The notes beneath the pieces are model-generated. The model made no database searches. It saw only the letters and a list, made by a program, of their open reading frames with translations, and was not told the DNA's origin. DNA of 64,000 nucleotides. It comes from Spinellus fusiger. Taxonomy: Eukaryota; Mucoromycota; Mucoromycetes; Mucorales; Phycomycetaceae. Each line of letters starts with the position of its first letter. Position 1 is the first letter of the stretch. The stretch covers positions 310,001 to 374,000 of the forward strand of contig JALLLS010000015.1 in assembly GCA_025094145.1 (NCBI GenBank), read 5' to 3'. The position numbers were made by a program, and so were the translations under genes. This document shows positions 40,966-53,232 of this stretch, one piece after another.

Positions 40966-43384
40966 ATGTCTGTTTACAATCACCGTCCTATGGTTCCTCC
41001 ACAGCAGAGTCGCATCATGGAAGTGCTTGAGGCTATTCGAGCAGAATTTGATAAAGTATCACAGGACATTTACCTGTACAAAGGAGAGAAGGATGAATTC
41101 GAACATAAAAGTAGTTATCTAATAGATGGACAAAGGGACAATGGGACGGTAGCTTATACTGGACTCTACTGTAGTGGCCCAGCAAACACAGGAAATGGGT
41201 AGTTTTCAGCAGAGTCTGGTGGAACTGGAGCGGTCACAGCAGGCACTAAAAAAGCAGTAAGTCACAGTGGCAGTAGTAGCAGTAGCAGTAGCAGTAGTAT
41301 TGGTATTGGTATTGGTATTAGCTCCAGAATGATTAGCAGAAGCAGCAGCATGTGTCGCAAGGAAGATTGACTTTGTTGCAGGTATGAAGATGAAATTGCT
41401 AGGCTTCGTCAGCAGTTGGAACAGGCACAGGCACGTGCAGGAAATGGGAATGGAAATGGGAACAGCCATCCAGACATGGTGGCAGGACCTCCTGCGTCAG
41501 GACTGCACCCTCCCCCTCCCCCTAACATTGGACCCGGCTCCAACTACTTTGGTGGGATTATGAATGCACATGGACAGGGCCAGGGTCCATTAGGATTGGT
41601 GGCTCCTCCACAAATGAATGAGGCCAGCTATCCTCCCTCTGCTCCTCCCTCAGTCCCTCCCTCTGCTCCTCCCTCTGCTCCTCCTACTGCCACTTCCAAC
41701 TACATGAACAGCAGTGGTCCCATGTACCCCACCAGCAAAGGGATTCCACCCACGTCCAATGCCTATACAAAAGAAGAATGGAACCACAGTAAGTCAGCAC
41801 AGAATAGAAACCCACTCACTATAATGATGACAGGCTATGGCTATCCTCAACGCATGAGCAATCCCAACCAGAATCTCAACCAGAATCCCAACCAGAATCC
41901 AATGGAAATGGCTGTCAATACAAAGCGTAAATCAGGCTCCATGCCACCTGCTCCTCCTGGCCAGATGATCATGCCTACAGGACGACCTAATTCCAAACCA
42001 CCCACTCATCTCGGTATGCCTGGAAATCTAGCAGACGTGGATCCTGATAATGTCCCTGCCAATATGAAGATTGAAGGCAAAGATTGGTTTGCTCTGTAAG
42101 TAATGGTTAGGGTGGGGCATAGCTGTTACTTATCCAAAAGGCACCAGTTTCAACCCCAAAACAACACGCTCACTCAAGGTGGACTTGATGCACTCTCTGG
42201 AACACAACAGTGTAGTGTGCTGTGTCAAGTTCAGTGCTGATGGACGGTATCTTGCTGCTGGTTGCAACCGATCAACCTACATTTATGAGGCAGCCACATC
42301 GCAAAGGATCTGGTAGGTAACACGCCAGGTGTAGAGAGACATCTTATTCTGTGTCTGTCTATTAGTGTGCTCCAGGATGAGGGTGTGCAGAAGGACGGTG
42401 ATCTTTACATTCGTGCTGTATGCTTCAGTCCAGATGGTGCCTATCTTGCTACAGGAGCAGAAGACAAGCAAATCAGAGTAAGTGCTGTGTCCCCTTATTA
42501 AGGTTATTACTGTTCTACTCAATAGCTCACATCGAAACAGGTATGGGACATTGCCAAGCGACGTATCCGCAATGTCTTGTCTGGACATGAACAAGATATC
42601 TACTCCTTGGACTTTAGTCGTGATGGTCGTATTATTGTGTCTGGCTCTGGAGACCGTACAGCACGGATATGGAATATGACAGATGGTGCCTGTTTGCATG
42701 TCCTTCGTATTAAGGACCTTGACCAGAAGGATCCAGGCATTACGAGTGTGGCTGTCTCTCCTGACAGTCGTCTTGTAGCAGCAGGCAGTCTGGATAAAAT
42801 GGTGCGTGTCTGGGATACTCATACTGGCATGCTTGTGGAAAAACTGGAAGGCCACAAAGACAGTGTCTATTCTGTTGCCTTCATGCCTGATGGAAAGACA
42901 TTGGTGAGTGGTAGTCTGGACAAGACATTGAAGTTGTGGCAATTGGGCACGGTGGAAGGAAGAGGCTATGGCATGGACAGAGATCGATCCAAGGGTCCCT
43001 GTAAAATGACCTTCTCAGGCCACAAGGTGAGTTGATGATAGGCACAGGAACAAGAAAAGAGCTATCTAATACTCTGCACCAGGACTTTGTACTGTCAGTA
43101 GCGTGCACTCCTGATGGTAATTGGGTGGTATCTGGTTCAAAAGATCGTGGTGTACAGTTCTGGGATCCTCGAACAGGACAGACACAGTTTATGTTGCAGG
43201 GTCATAAGAATTCAGGTAAACAGTGACAGTAGCAGTGTAAGAGTGTGTGTGTGTGTAATGTATAGTATGTATGGATCGTTTAGTTATCTCTGTGGCCATT
43301 AGTCCTGCTGGAAGGCCCATGTTTGCTACTGGTTCTGGTGATAATCGTGCACGCATATGGAGTTATGAGCCTTTTGGCCCATAG
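40966..43384 (+). CDS. TUP1: Transcriptional corepressor Tup1
   Basis: Global WD40 corepressor that works with Cyc8/Ssn6. Exons: 40966-41110, 41175-41256, 41382-41788, 41834-42095, 42148-42312, 42366-42477, 42541-43026, 43083-43215, 43284-43384, giving 630 aa. The N-terminal tetramerisation helix includes [19 protein letters not shown] and [17 protein letters not shown]. The middle is Pro/Gly/Asn-rich with PPSAPPS and NQNPNQNP repeats. The WD40 propeller starts about residue 300 ([18 protein letters not shown]) and runs through seven blades, e.g. [32 protein letters not shown], and ends [19 protein letters not shown]. Intron 2 holds a GCAGTA/GGTATT repeat patch. Start: ATG just after a TTAG acceptor-like site; an upstream 5'-UTR intron is possible. 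Confidence 0.96.
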
Positions 43385-43815
43385 ACAGGGCTTCTTCTGA
43401 TGTCTTTCTTTTCTTACACACAAACACATACACATTTTCTCTCTTTCTTACACACACAAACACACACATATACATTTTCTCTTTTCTCTTTTCTCTTTTC
43501 TCTCTCTCTCTCTCTCTTATACTTAAGTACAGGAAATGAATCGAGTCTGGTCTTCTAGTTTTAACCAATAGCATGGCTCATTTGTAGGAAAGTAGGCCAC
43601 TTGCCTCTACATACCACCCTCTTTCTTTTGAGATCACTTTCTCTTCATGGCTAATAAACACTATGAATAACCGTCTTTGCGCCTTTCTATCTTAGCCTCT
43701 AGGGAATGATTCTTCACTTAACAAGTTACTTTTTATTTCGAGAACTTCATTACAAAATCACAGTCACAAACTACGGGGAGCTGCTCTGCTCTTTTTAAGT
43801 GCCAGGCACAACAGC

Positions 43816-44218
43816 TTACTCTTGAGCAGAGAAGTTCACCTTGGGGTTGAAGAACAAAGATTCCTTGCCCCAGAAGTAGTCCTACACCTTCCATCAGCCC
43901 ATTGTTGACAGTCACCTATCGCACTTCAAAAAATAAAAAACATTACCTTTGCACGCCAGTTAATGTAAGGGTACTTGATATGCTCCTTGGGGTGGTGGGC
44001 AAGGTGTTCAACGTGGTGGCTGTACAAGTTGTAGGCATTGAAACTAGCAGCAGCAAGACTGCCACAAAAGAGAAGAGTAAGAACACCCCACCTTACAAGG
44101 ACACCTCTTCTTTTCATCACAATAAGCTACTTACGCAGGAATACACACGTAGATGGAGATCTTCAACCAAGTGCTGGCAGCATCTACACAGACCATCATA
44201 TAAGTCTCTCTTATTCCT

Positions 44219-44253
<35 letters not shown>

Positions 44254-44407
44254 TTTATGGGTTGGATAGATACACACCACCAGCATGGTGCTTCACAGCT
44301 TCACGCTGAGCAATAAACTCATTAGTAGTGGCAGTAGAGTGGGCACGAGCACCAGCACGCTTCAAAGCCTGGCTCATCTGAGCACTGAATAAAACACGGG
44401 AAGCCAT
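43816..44407 (-). CDS. COX13: Cytochrome c oxidase subunit VIa (Cox13)
   Basis: Nuclear-encoded subunit of respiratory complex IV in the mitochondrial inner membrane. Exons: 44407-44281, 44183-44135, 44058-43947, 43881-43816, giving 117 aa. The N-terminus (MASRVLFSAQMSQALKRAG) is basic and acid-free, fitting a presequence. TWLKISIYVCIPALLAAAS is the single membrane span, followed by the family motif NAYNLYSHHVEH and EHIKYPYINWRAK, and by DYFWGKESLFFNPKVN. The final exon encodes just 21 residues. It is transcribed divergently from NDUFB7 with 175 bp between the ATGs. Confidence 0.94.
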
Positions 44408-44582
44408 GGCAAAGGATGAACGAGAAATGAACAAAGGAAAACAAAAGAGAGAAAAAGGCCCACACCCTAATTTAAAAAAGCGACTTTGTATCACGTGATG
44501 AGAAGGGCCTGTCTGTTGTGAGTAGAGCTGACGTCGATCTGTTTTGTTTTACTGTCTTTGCTCCCTGTCCCTGTATTGTCCA
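44408..44582. promoter_or_regulatory. Shared divergent promoter of COX13 and NDUFB7
   Basis: Only 175 bp separate the two start codons, so both respiratory genes must share this promoter. It contains a perfect palindrome ATCACGTGAT (44490-44499) with a CACGTG E-box core of the kind bound by Cbf1-type bHLH factors. It also has a CRE-like TGACGTCG (44529-44536), and CCAAT overlaps the NDUFB7 start (44580-44584). The motifs are seen directly. Their use in co-regulation is inferred. Confidence 0.6.
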
Positions 44583-44932
44583 ATGAGCAACGCACCTGGT
44601 AAAGCCCTTCTCTACTTGTGTACTTTCATGGGCAAAATAGTGAAGAATTCGAATGATTCATAGAAATGAAGGTCTCTCAAGAAGAGATGAAAAAGGCTCG
44701 CATTCCCCTTGAATACCGTGACTATTGTGCACACTTGTTGATTCCCTTGAACAAATGCAGAGGAGAGACATTCTATTTACCATGGAAGTGTGAAAATGAG
44801 CGTCATATATTTGAGAAATGTCAATATGACGAGTGAGTGTTTATTTTTATAGAGTGTTTATTGACTTTCTCCCTCTTTAGCTATAAGCGTCGTATGTTGG
44901 TTCTCAAGAAGGCAAAGGAAGCAGAAGAATAG
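44583..44932 (+). CDS. NADH:ubiquinone oxidoreductase subunit B18 (NDUFB7)
   Basis: Accessory subunit of respiratory complex I, imported to the intermembrane space. Exons: 44583-44598, 44664-44832, 44881-44932, giving 78 aa. It shows the diagnostic twin CX9C motif (Cys-AHLLIPLNK-Cys and Cys-ENERHIFEK-Cys), the family segments ARIPLEYRDYCAH and FYLPWKCENERH, and a basic tail KRRMLVLKKAKEAEE. The acceptor at 44663 was chosen because the closer TAG at 44640 leads to an early stop. Some yeasts have lost complex I, so its presence indicates a fungus with a complete respiratory chain. Confidence 0.93.
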
Positions 44933-47199
44933 AAGTCCAGTAGGAATTGTCTTCAATAAAAGGTACGAAGAGAATTTACACAAATTTATTAGTAAAGAAA
45001 AAAAAAGAGAGTGTGTGTGTTCTTTGGTTATTTATGGGATAAACTTAGGCTACAGCAGAGTCACATGAAGGTGGAGGGGTCATTTCGTTGCGATGTAGGT
45101 AGTGGTGGGAACCATAATATATTTGAATGGATTGGATAGAGAGTGGACAAGTCCATGTGTCTATAGTAAATAGAAGTGTAAAAGATAGAATGATCACTAA
45201 CATAACACACATTCATTGATAGAACCAAGTTCAGTGTTTTATATTCCAAGATAATATGTTAACTATAAAATATATGTGTAGAAAACTCTTCTTGTCTTTG
45301 TTTTTTTTTCTTTTCTTTTCTTGTCTTTGTTTTTTTTTAAAAAAAAAAGTTGAATGAGGTGAAGAATAGAATAGAGTATAGTTGTATTGGTAGAGGCGTT
45401 AAAAATCTGCTCTATGGTGTGACCAGCATAGACATGTCTTGAGGAGAAAAAAAACATATCCTCCTGAACTTTGTTATGCCTCTCCATTGAGTTGTGGAAC
45501 AATCCAACACCTCTCAAGAAAAGAACACCAACAGAATGAAGGAAGTATGAAAAGCCTCAAAACATATAAAGAAAAGATCAAACTAGCTTAGACAATGCTT
45601 ATATCCTAACCTAAAGAGGCATCTTTAGACTTTATATTTATTATTATTAATAAAAGCAACCTACAAGCATATAGAGTCTTATGCACCGACAACTAATAGA
45701 TAGGGGATGACCTAATGCTGGAATATAAAAAAAAACACATTTCATTAAGTGGTAGATACTCCCATTATCAACATCAAGTGTTGATATACGATATTAGTAA
45801 AAGACAAAGGTAGACACAGAAATTAATAAGTAACTTGCCAATAATACTATTTTTATGCAAAATACCTTTCTTGACGCTGATGAAAAGTGATAGACCTATG
45901 TCTATGGAATTCTCGGGTTTATACTTATAGAAAGTTATAGTATACAAGCAAAAAGTTGAATGGGAATATAACATACTGCAAATATTTTTGCTGGTAGCTG
46001 TGAAAATCATACAAAAGCTCATACAGATCAAACTGGAAATAACAATAATAAAATATAATATACTTTTATATGTATTGAATGAGGTTTTTTGGTGTGAAAG
46101 AGAGAGAAGATGAATTATTATTAATGAGTCATAAAAATGATACATAGCAGGAATAAATCAAATATATTCAATAAAGCATATGATGTTTTATACATAATAC
46201 AGACTACAATACTAATCTATCAATAGTATGGAAGAAGCAATAGAAGTTGTGATATTTTTTATTGTCTTTACAACTATCATGAAAGTCAACTCACTGTAAT
46301 ATGTAGTTGAAATTTTATTTATCTTATTTAATTGTCTTGTGTGTTTATTCTATTTTATTTCTTTGGTATGTTCCTATGTTGTAAAGTAATATCTTAACCA
46401 CATTGAAAAACATAAACTTCTGTAGAAAAGGCATCATATCAAAATCAATAATTGATTATAGGTGTTTCATTTGTCTTTCTACCAATAAGCACACTAACCT
46501 GAGCGTTTATTTAGACTTGATCTCCAAAGTTCACTTGTGTTTTTCTAGTTCTCTCTTTCATTTTTTGTATTAGTCTTCAAACACTTCTTTTTCCTCTCCC
46601 TTTCCTTTCATTCATTCAACTGAGTTGAAGGATTCACTGCAAATAAATGTCAGTAGTCGATACAGTACAATATATCTATAACATAAATTCAAAACTAAAA
46701 GCAACTTCAATTCTATTATTAGAGTTTTTCAATAGTTTCACGTAAAAAATTCATCAGTGCCCACTACACAATCAATTGGATGTAAGAATCTTATACTTAA
46801 TAATCAGCCATGCTGGCTTTGTAGGTTCCGTTTAATACAACCTTTCTCTCACCATCTCTTTGTCACTGCCACACATGGTGAAAATCCAAAATCTTAGGTA
46901 GATTTTTTACATTCCCTTATGTTCTTGTATTAAGAGATATTTCTTTTTTGTCATAATAACATATACCAAACACATAGTAGATACTTGAAGATTAGATGGA
47001 ATATAAAGAATGTCAATAGAATAATAAGTACAAGTTTATTGAGTAGAATACCCACAACAATTAGTGTGGACCACTCTTCCATAGCAACGATACGCTCATC
47101 TGTCTACCATTTACTGAATTGTTTACTTTCATGACAGCCAAAACTATTCTTTTTCAAAACATAATCAACCACCAGATTTATTGTATCAAGGCGACTCAG

Positions 47200-47660
47200 T
47201 TCGGGGCAGCTAATCTTTTCTAAAGTCTCATTGTATCATTTACTATCTATACTGCCCTTCAAAGGTACCAATCTTTCAATACTTTCACTAGAAAAAACAC
47301 CCACACCACCACCAACAACAATAACAACAATATTGGCTTCACATTCTTTGGGAGAAGTCACCCCTTCTTTCCCTGCACCACCCTGGTACAGTTATTGGTT
47401 CTCATCAACTGGTATTCTGACTCATCAGACCAGACAACCGTATTCCAATCTTCTTGTGGTTAATAGTGAGAGAAGGTTTTCGGATCACCCCGTAAGAAAA
47501 TAGGCCAAGCTTCTTTCACCATTCTTCTGAAGGAGTTCCTAGATACTTGGGTGGTCATTTGCTTGCGAGGCCGACTTATTGTCCTAAGTAAATCCCTTTT
47601 CACTTTGCATGCAGAGTCTCTCTCTCGTCCCTATTACTAAGAATAGACTTATGCCTAATG
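47200..47660 (-). pseudogene. Relic of a Tc1-type transposase related to the element at 53.2 kb
   Basis: On the minus strand the conceptual translation shows TTQVSRNSFRRMVKEAW, close to the same region of the transposase at 53338 (ATQVSMRRFQKMMKKI). It then shows VVWSDESEYQLM, which contains the first catalytic Asp (family WSDESxFxL), and a degraded GGGVGVF segment. Several stops interrupt it and no terminal repeats were found. It is an old copy of the same family as the element at 53233-54586. Confidence 0.65.
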
Positions 47661-49483
47661 ATGAATTAATACAAATAATTGAATAAATGATAATGTGCGG
47701 TGAAATATACAGGGCCATAATCTCAACATCTTATTGTTTTTTCTTCTTTGAACTCCATATTTATATTTATGCCGATTTATAGATCCTTTAGACAAAGCAT
47801 TTAAAATAATTAAACAACAGAATTACATAAGATATCATCTGTCTTGAATCTTATATGCTAATTACAAAAGAATAAAGAATAAAACCATCGGATGCCGAAA
47901 TAAAAAGACTTATTTGATTGAATCACAATATCTGATGTACGATGCTCAGTTTGTTCCGTCAATGTACTCCTCTTTTAATACTCTGGTGGTGCTGAGATGG
48001 CTGAGATGGCTGAGAAATAAATGTAAGGGAGGAGATACACTTAAGAAGAGTCTGCAGAACAGACACATCTTTCTAGTGGCATAAGCGTCTTGTTATTTTA
48101 TCCAGAGGCGTATTCTTTACTGTGGGAACATAACAATAAACACTGATGTATAGTCAAAGTAGCAGGACTAATCAGCACACAGAAGCAGATGAAAATATTT
48201 TCCCACTTGACTCTATCTCTATAGCAGCCACCCACAGCCGTCCTTTTTATTTTCAACAGCCGATTCCTGTGATTCACTCAGCAGTCATTATTAAGTCACC
48301 GATTTGCATCTCCTACTCTAGTCAAAAAGGTATAAATATCCGCTTTATTTCCACACCCTTTCTTTTCTCTCTTTACCATCGGAAGCATTAATTGAAGAGA
48401 CAGTGAGAGTTGACTTTATCATGAAACATTTCTAATCTGAAATTATGCTTGGTGTAATGGGAGTTATTTGCTCTTATGACCTATCAATTCCATAGAGTAG
48501 TCTCTTTTTAAGAGAATACTTTGTGCTTGGTAGTTTATAGTGTGTACTCACCTTCGCCTCTTTCTGCATTCTTGATGTGGTCGCTAGACATGGTTATGCG
48601 TTTATATTATTAAGCATCCTGTCTGCTCCCCTCCATCTTTAGGTTTGTAGGAAGTGTGCTGGGTGGCCTATGGATTGTGACTATGGATTGTGTGGAAGCA
48701 GGAGTGATGGATACAAGTGGGTCGCTCCTGCTTGTAGGCTCAGGATTTTTCAAGGCTCGCCCTTTTTTGCCTGGACCCTTTGTCGTGCTACCTGCGGCAA
48801 TGTCGTAAACAATTAAGAAAATGATAATAAGCAGTCTATTCTACTGTGGCTTTATATATATATATATATGTACAATGAGGATAGAGTAGTTATAATAATA
48901 ATAAACAGTGAAGAAGTGTGTGTATGGTTTACTTGCTAGGTGTAGCTATCATACTGCTTGACTCTGCAAAGGGCTTCTTAGTGAATAGACAATGAGTGCC
49001 ACTTTAACTCTCGACCCTACAACAGAACAGAGTTCAGCTTGCCTTACTTATTCTGCGTACTTCCAATGACCACCGCAGATTAAAAGTGCTGTGTCTGTTG
49101 AGTATGATGTGTAGCCACCGCACAACCACAGCCCTTTCTCGCGAATAGCCAGGCACTGTTTGCTATAGACACCCTTAACAAACAAACAGCACCAGCGCCT
49201 GCACCTGAGCCTGTATTGCCTTTAGTCAACACAGCACACTGGAGTACAACAGCAGCATCATCTCTCATTCACTCACCAGACAAAAAGACTCTAGGACCCT
49301 TTTTGTTTGGAAAAAGTGCTACTCTTTAAGAAGCGTCATCAGTGTCATGAGTCATCCAGAAACACGGCCTCAGTTGTTTGAGTCTATCGCTGCCTATTGC
49401 TCTTTGCACTGAGATATACACTATGCTATTATTCTTTACGACTCTTATAGATAAAATCTACAGGCAATCTACAACCAGTACTC

Positions 49484-49783
49484 ATGGCAACTCAACACCC
49501 ACCACTCGAGTCTTATCATAGACTTTTGTCAGGAACTCCTATGTACTCATGGGTGTCCTCAATACCAAAGCATTATCACCAGCTGTTTACAAAAGAATGG
49601 GCTACAGTAGTAGACCTGTTTCCATTCTTCCTTCTCATTGACTGTATTCTTGGCTGTGGTTCTGTGGGTGCAGCTGCTGTTGATAATTCACAAAGGAGAG
49701 TATATGTAGTTCGTAAACAACATATCTTATTACATATTTCTTTCTTTCTTTCTGTATCGACTGAACTCGCTCTACTTCTATAG
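49484..49783 (+). CDS. Unrecognised open frame, possibly an exon
   Basis: ATG-initiated frame of 99 codons (MATQHPPLESYHRLLSGTP) with balanced, protein-like composition through LLIDCILGCGSVGAAAVDN and RRVYVV. From there it becomes Leu/Ser-rich and looks intronic. A CTATAG acceptor at 49784 is followed by another coding-like stretch (RGVQHIHTVWTDHALVSIY), so a spliced gene is possible. I do not recognise the family. It may be a decaying gene. Confidence 0.3.
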   Translation: MATQHPPLESYHRLLSGTPMYSWVSSIPKHYHQLFTKEWATVVDLFPFFLLIDCILGCGSVGAAAVDNSQRRVYVVRKQHILLHISFFLSVSTELALLL

Positions 49784-50991
49784 TCAAGAGGTGTCCAGCA
49801 TATACATACTGTTTGGACTGATCATGCCCTGGTTTCTATCTACTTGTCTTTTAGCTCCTTACTCTACAGCTATGGCCTAGAAAGAGTCAATCCAGTTTTT
49901 CTATCAGTACTTATAGACATAAGATCCAATAGAGTGGACTGCGGTGAATTGTATTCTAGAAGTTATCTAAGAAGAGTGTCGTACGTTTGGACTTAGAGGA
50001 CTATTACAGTGGGTGCTCAAGACACTTTCTGGTAGTAGTCCTGACTCAGACGTCACACTCTATGACAATCAATACTTGGTGTAGGTATAACCACTTTCTA
50101 TGGGTTAGAGGCAGACAGTGAGTAATAGGTAGTGTGATTTAGTAACATGTAAAATAAAAGATACTTGTCAGGATAAAAAAAATAGACATTAAACTGATTG
50201 TCTATCTAATACATCTAAAACCATCTGTACCTATCTGACAAGGATGAATGAGCAATAAGAGTTGTAATGAATTTTCATGTTATCGCAACACTTGTGCCAA
50301 ATTGCTTCAGTATACTGCTTGTATAGGTTTGTTCTGGTGATCGTTGCATTGAAATAAGTGCAACCACTAATGTGTATAGCCGACGCTTTCTTTCTGTTTG
50401 TAATTGAACTATCACTATCAACTATTTCAGCATATTATTATCATCTCACTAATTCCACATCCATCATGTTGTTTCTTTTAGACTATCATTAGTAACTTGT
50501 TTATGATGGACATGCTTCTCTATGTTGGCTTTTATATACCAGTAATATATTATTCTCTTTACTATATATGTATTCTGTCTTTTCTCCCTTTGACATATCT
50601 GATACTTATCCAAGTTACAGACATCTTTTAATAGGAACTTACTGTGAGGTTGGCCTTCTTATGGGTCCTATGGGTCAGTTGAATATTAGAATTAACACAA
50701 ATGATTTTTCTCTTGTCATAGCCACTACTTTTTCTGGTATCCTATTTTATTAATAAGCACTGCTATTTAAATATGGATTAATATTTGTCTCAATTTCAAG
50801 TTAGAGAGCTGTACTGTATTAGTAAAGACTCATTTCAGTAAATATGGGGTGTAGTGGCATTGCTTTCTTTTGTAAAAGCGTACTATTCCCATAAATTGAT
50901 TTGTGGATAGAATGTTAGATGATCTTGGTACTATATTTATCAATTAAGTGAGCGTTTCAAATAATATATGTTGAATAATGTTTGTCATGTA

Positions 50992-52363
50992 GTCCCACGT
51001 AATAAGTGACTGGAAAAATATTAATTTTTTTGAATTTTTTTTTTTGAAAAATAAAGGTATTTCTATCAGTCCAAGATGTTCATAATAAAAAGTTCATGGA
51101 ATAACACGAGATTTGGAACAGTTGTTCTTTAGATGATTATCTACATTTCCATTATATAAATATTTCTCAGTACTTTGTAGCAAAGCCTTTATTCTTTATC
51201 ACAGCAGAGCACCTCCTTGGCATGCTATCAACTAAATTTTCCAAAAATTCATTTGGAATCTTCTTCCATTCACTACGCAAGCATTGTTCAAGCTATTGTG
51301 AATTGGCTATGCTTGTTCGATGAGTATTGATCTTCTTTTCAAGATAAGCCCAAACATGTTCAATTGGGTTAAGAGCTGGACTTTGTGCAGGCCAAAAATC
51401 AAAACCTTTGATCCTACATCTCTCCTGTTTGTACCATCTGCTATATTCTCCAGTATGGCAAGGATCACCGTCTTCTTGGAAGAGCATGGTCTCATTGAGG
51501 TTCTTTTTCAATTTATGGAACCAGGGAAGAAATTATTTGGCAAGTACATTGACATAATTGTCTTGATCAACTGACCCCTCCAAGAGTACAAGAGGTCCTA
51601 CACTTCCACGCCAAAAGCAACCCCAAACCATGACTGAACCTTTGCCATACTTGTATGTCCTTTGCGTATGAAGCTCCTCATATCTCTCACCCATTTCTCT
51701 GATCACTCTAGTTCCTTTATCGTTGCCCACAACTGTGAAACGAGACTCATCAGACCAAACGATGTTACTCCACCTATCTACTGGCCAATCAACCTTGTTT
51801 CTACACCATTCCAATCGCCTTTGCTTATGAATAAGTGTCATACCAGGTTTTCTTGATGGTGAGCATGAAAAAAACCTGAGTTCATTCATGTATTTTACAA
51901 ATGTGCTACGGCAAATATCCACGCCTGCATCATTGATATTCTTCAAATGATATGCGATTGTTTGCATAGGGTTTCTGCGAATAGATAAAACAATTGCCAG
52001 TTTTGAAGTAGATCAAATCTTTTCAGGTCTTCCTGTATGCACTTTAGGTCGAGTTATGCCTTCGTTCTTATACAATTGGATAATCCTGCCCACTGTACTC
52101 ACTGGGATGTCAAGATCGTCAGAAATCTCTTGATAAGTAGCATATCTTTTCCGTTGTCCAATGATTTGACCTCTAATAAACATATCATGCTCCCTTCTTT
52201 TAATATAAGTATCTTCATTTTCTTGGCTAAGAGTTGGCTGATTTTCATTGCTTGAAGACATTTTTTGAATAAGTTATAAAAGAAAAGAAAAGAGGTCTAT
52301 TTTATTTTTGAAGAATAAAAAAAGGAAATTAATATTTTTCCAGTCACTTATTACGTGGGAGTG
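50992..52363. mobile_element. Tc1/mariner-type transposon (element 1, inactive)
   Basis: About 1.37 kb bounded by inverted repeats that share a perfect 34-bp core beginning CCCACGTAATAAGTGACTGG, with TA dinucleotides immediately outside (50990-50991 and 52364-52365). The few outermost bases differ between ends (GT versus CACT before the core), so one end may have lost two bases. It encodes a single transposase on the minus strand. The insertion site lacks other genes. Confidence 0.88.
51167..52261 (-). pseudogene. Transposase of element 1, DD36E spacing, three nonsense codons
   Basis: The frame runs from ATG at 52261 (MSSSNENQPTLSQENED) to TGA at 51167 without a frameshift, about 364 residues. 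An N-terminal HTH region (ATYQEISDDLDIPVSTVGRI) is followed by NIVWSDESRF (first Asp), SVMVWGCFWRGSVGPL, FQEDGDPCHTG (second Asp) and SPALNPIEHVW (Glu). Counting the residues between the second Asp and Glu gives 36, versus 34 in classical Tc1. The frame is broken by TGA (52015-52013), TAA (51535-51533) and TAG (51294-51292). Each could arise by a single C-to-T change. Otherwise the gene is intact, so inactivation looks recent. Confidence 0.85.
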
Positions 52364-53232
52364 TAGTGTATACGTTCAGAAATATATATAAAAACAAAGG
52401 AAAATAGTCACTGAATCAAAATAAGAATACACTAATTAAAAATTAAGTGTGATATCCAAATAAATATAGAGAAGAAAAATATTTCAGAGACTATACGTTA
52501 ATCAGATAGTGGACCTGAAGCTTAACAATAGAAAAGAATGATGCATATCATGTTTATTGCAAACAATTGTTCGTTACTATATACACTTCTCTGAAAAAAC
52601 ACATTAATTTAAATAAATAAAAATAGGTAACTGTTAAAATACTAAGTGATAGGTATACACAATGGTAACAATAGAAATAATACAGCTCTATATAAAACTA
52701 GTTATTGTTTTTGATTTTGGTAGTCTTCCAACCATATACATATCAATGGAATACCTAAACATCATTTATTGACTCTATGTTTAAACATAGGGCTTGATAA
52801 GACTGAAGTTTCTAAAGGCTGATAAAGAAAAAGTAATAAGTCTGGTGGTGACCATGACTACTAAACACCTTGAAATGGTCTATTGTGTATATTATATGAG
52901 AACCGCTTCTGTGCTTGAACTAATACACTACGGTTAAGAAATAGACCATGATTGTTTGTTCAATAGTAGCTTTTATATACTTCTACTACTGTGACTCTAT
53001 CGATGTGATGAATTCATGCACATTTGTTACATCTGAGTTACCATGTGCATAATGAACATAATGACTGATCAGAAAGTAATGTGCTTATTAAAGTGCACTC
53101 TAAATTAGACACGTTCTTCTAATCTGATGCCAGTATCATTATAGATATATAAACAAAGAAATAGTGCTTAATATACATACAAAAACAGCATCTTTCCTAT
53201 GTGCCTATTAATGCCTAGTGATACATGTACTA

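Larger units (their letters stand above)
44933..50991. other. Gene-poor 6-kb interval with relics and unresolved open frames
   Basis: No complete gene is recognised. Observed pieces: a decayed transposase (47200-47660, separate entry); a plus-strand frame at 48146-48391 (MYSQSSRTNQHTEAD); and a minus-strand coding-like stretch 48805-48620 (TTKGPGKKGRALKNPE ... TLPTNLK) that ends in TAA. A minus-strand ATG at 48592 (MSSDHIKNAERGEG) runs into a GT donor. Plus-strand frames are seen at 49484-49783 and 50568-50753. Together they suggest one or more unrecognised or decaying spliced genes between 48.1 and 50.8 kb. Confidence 0.4.
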
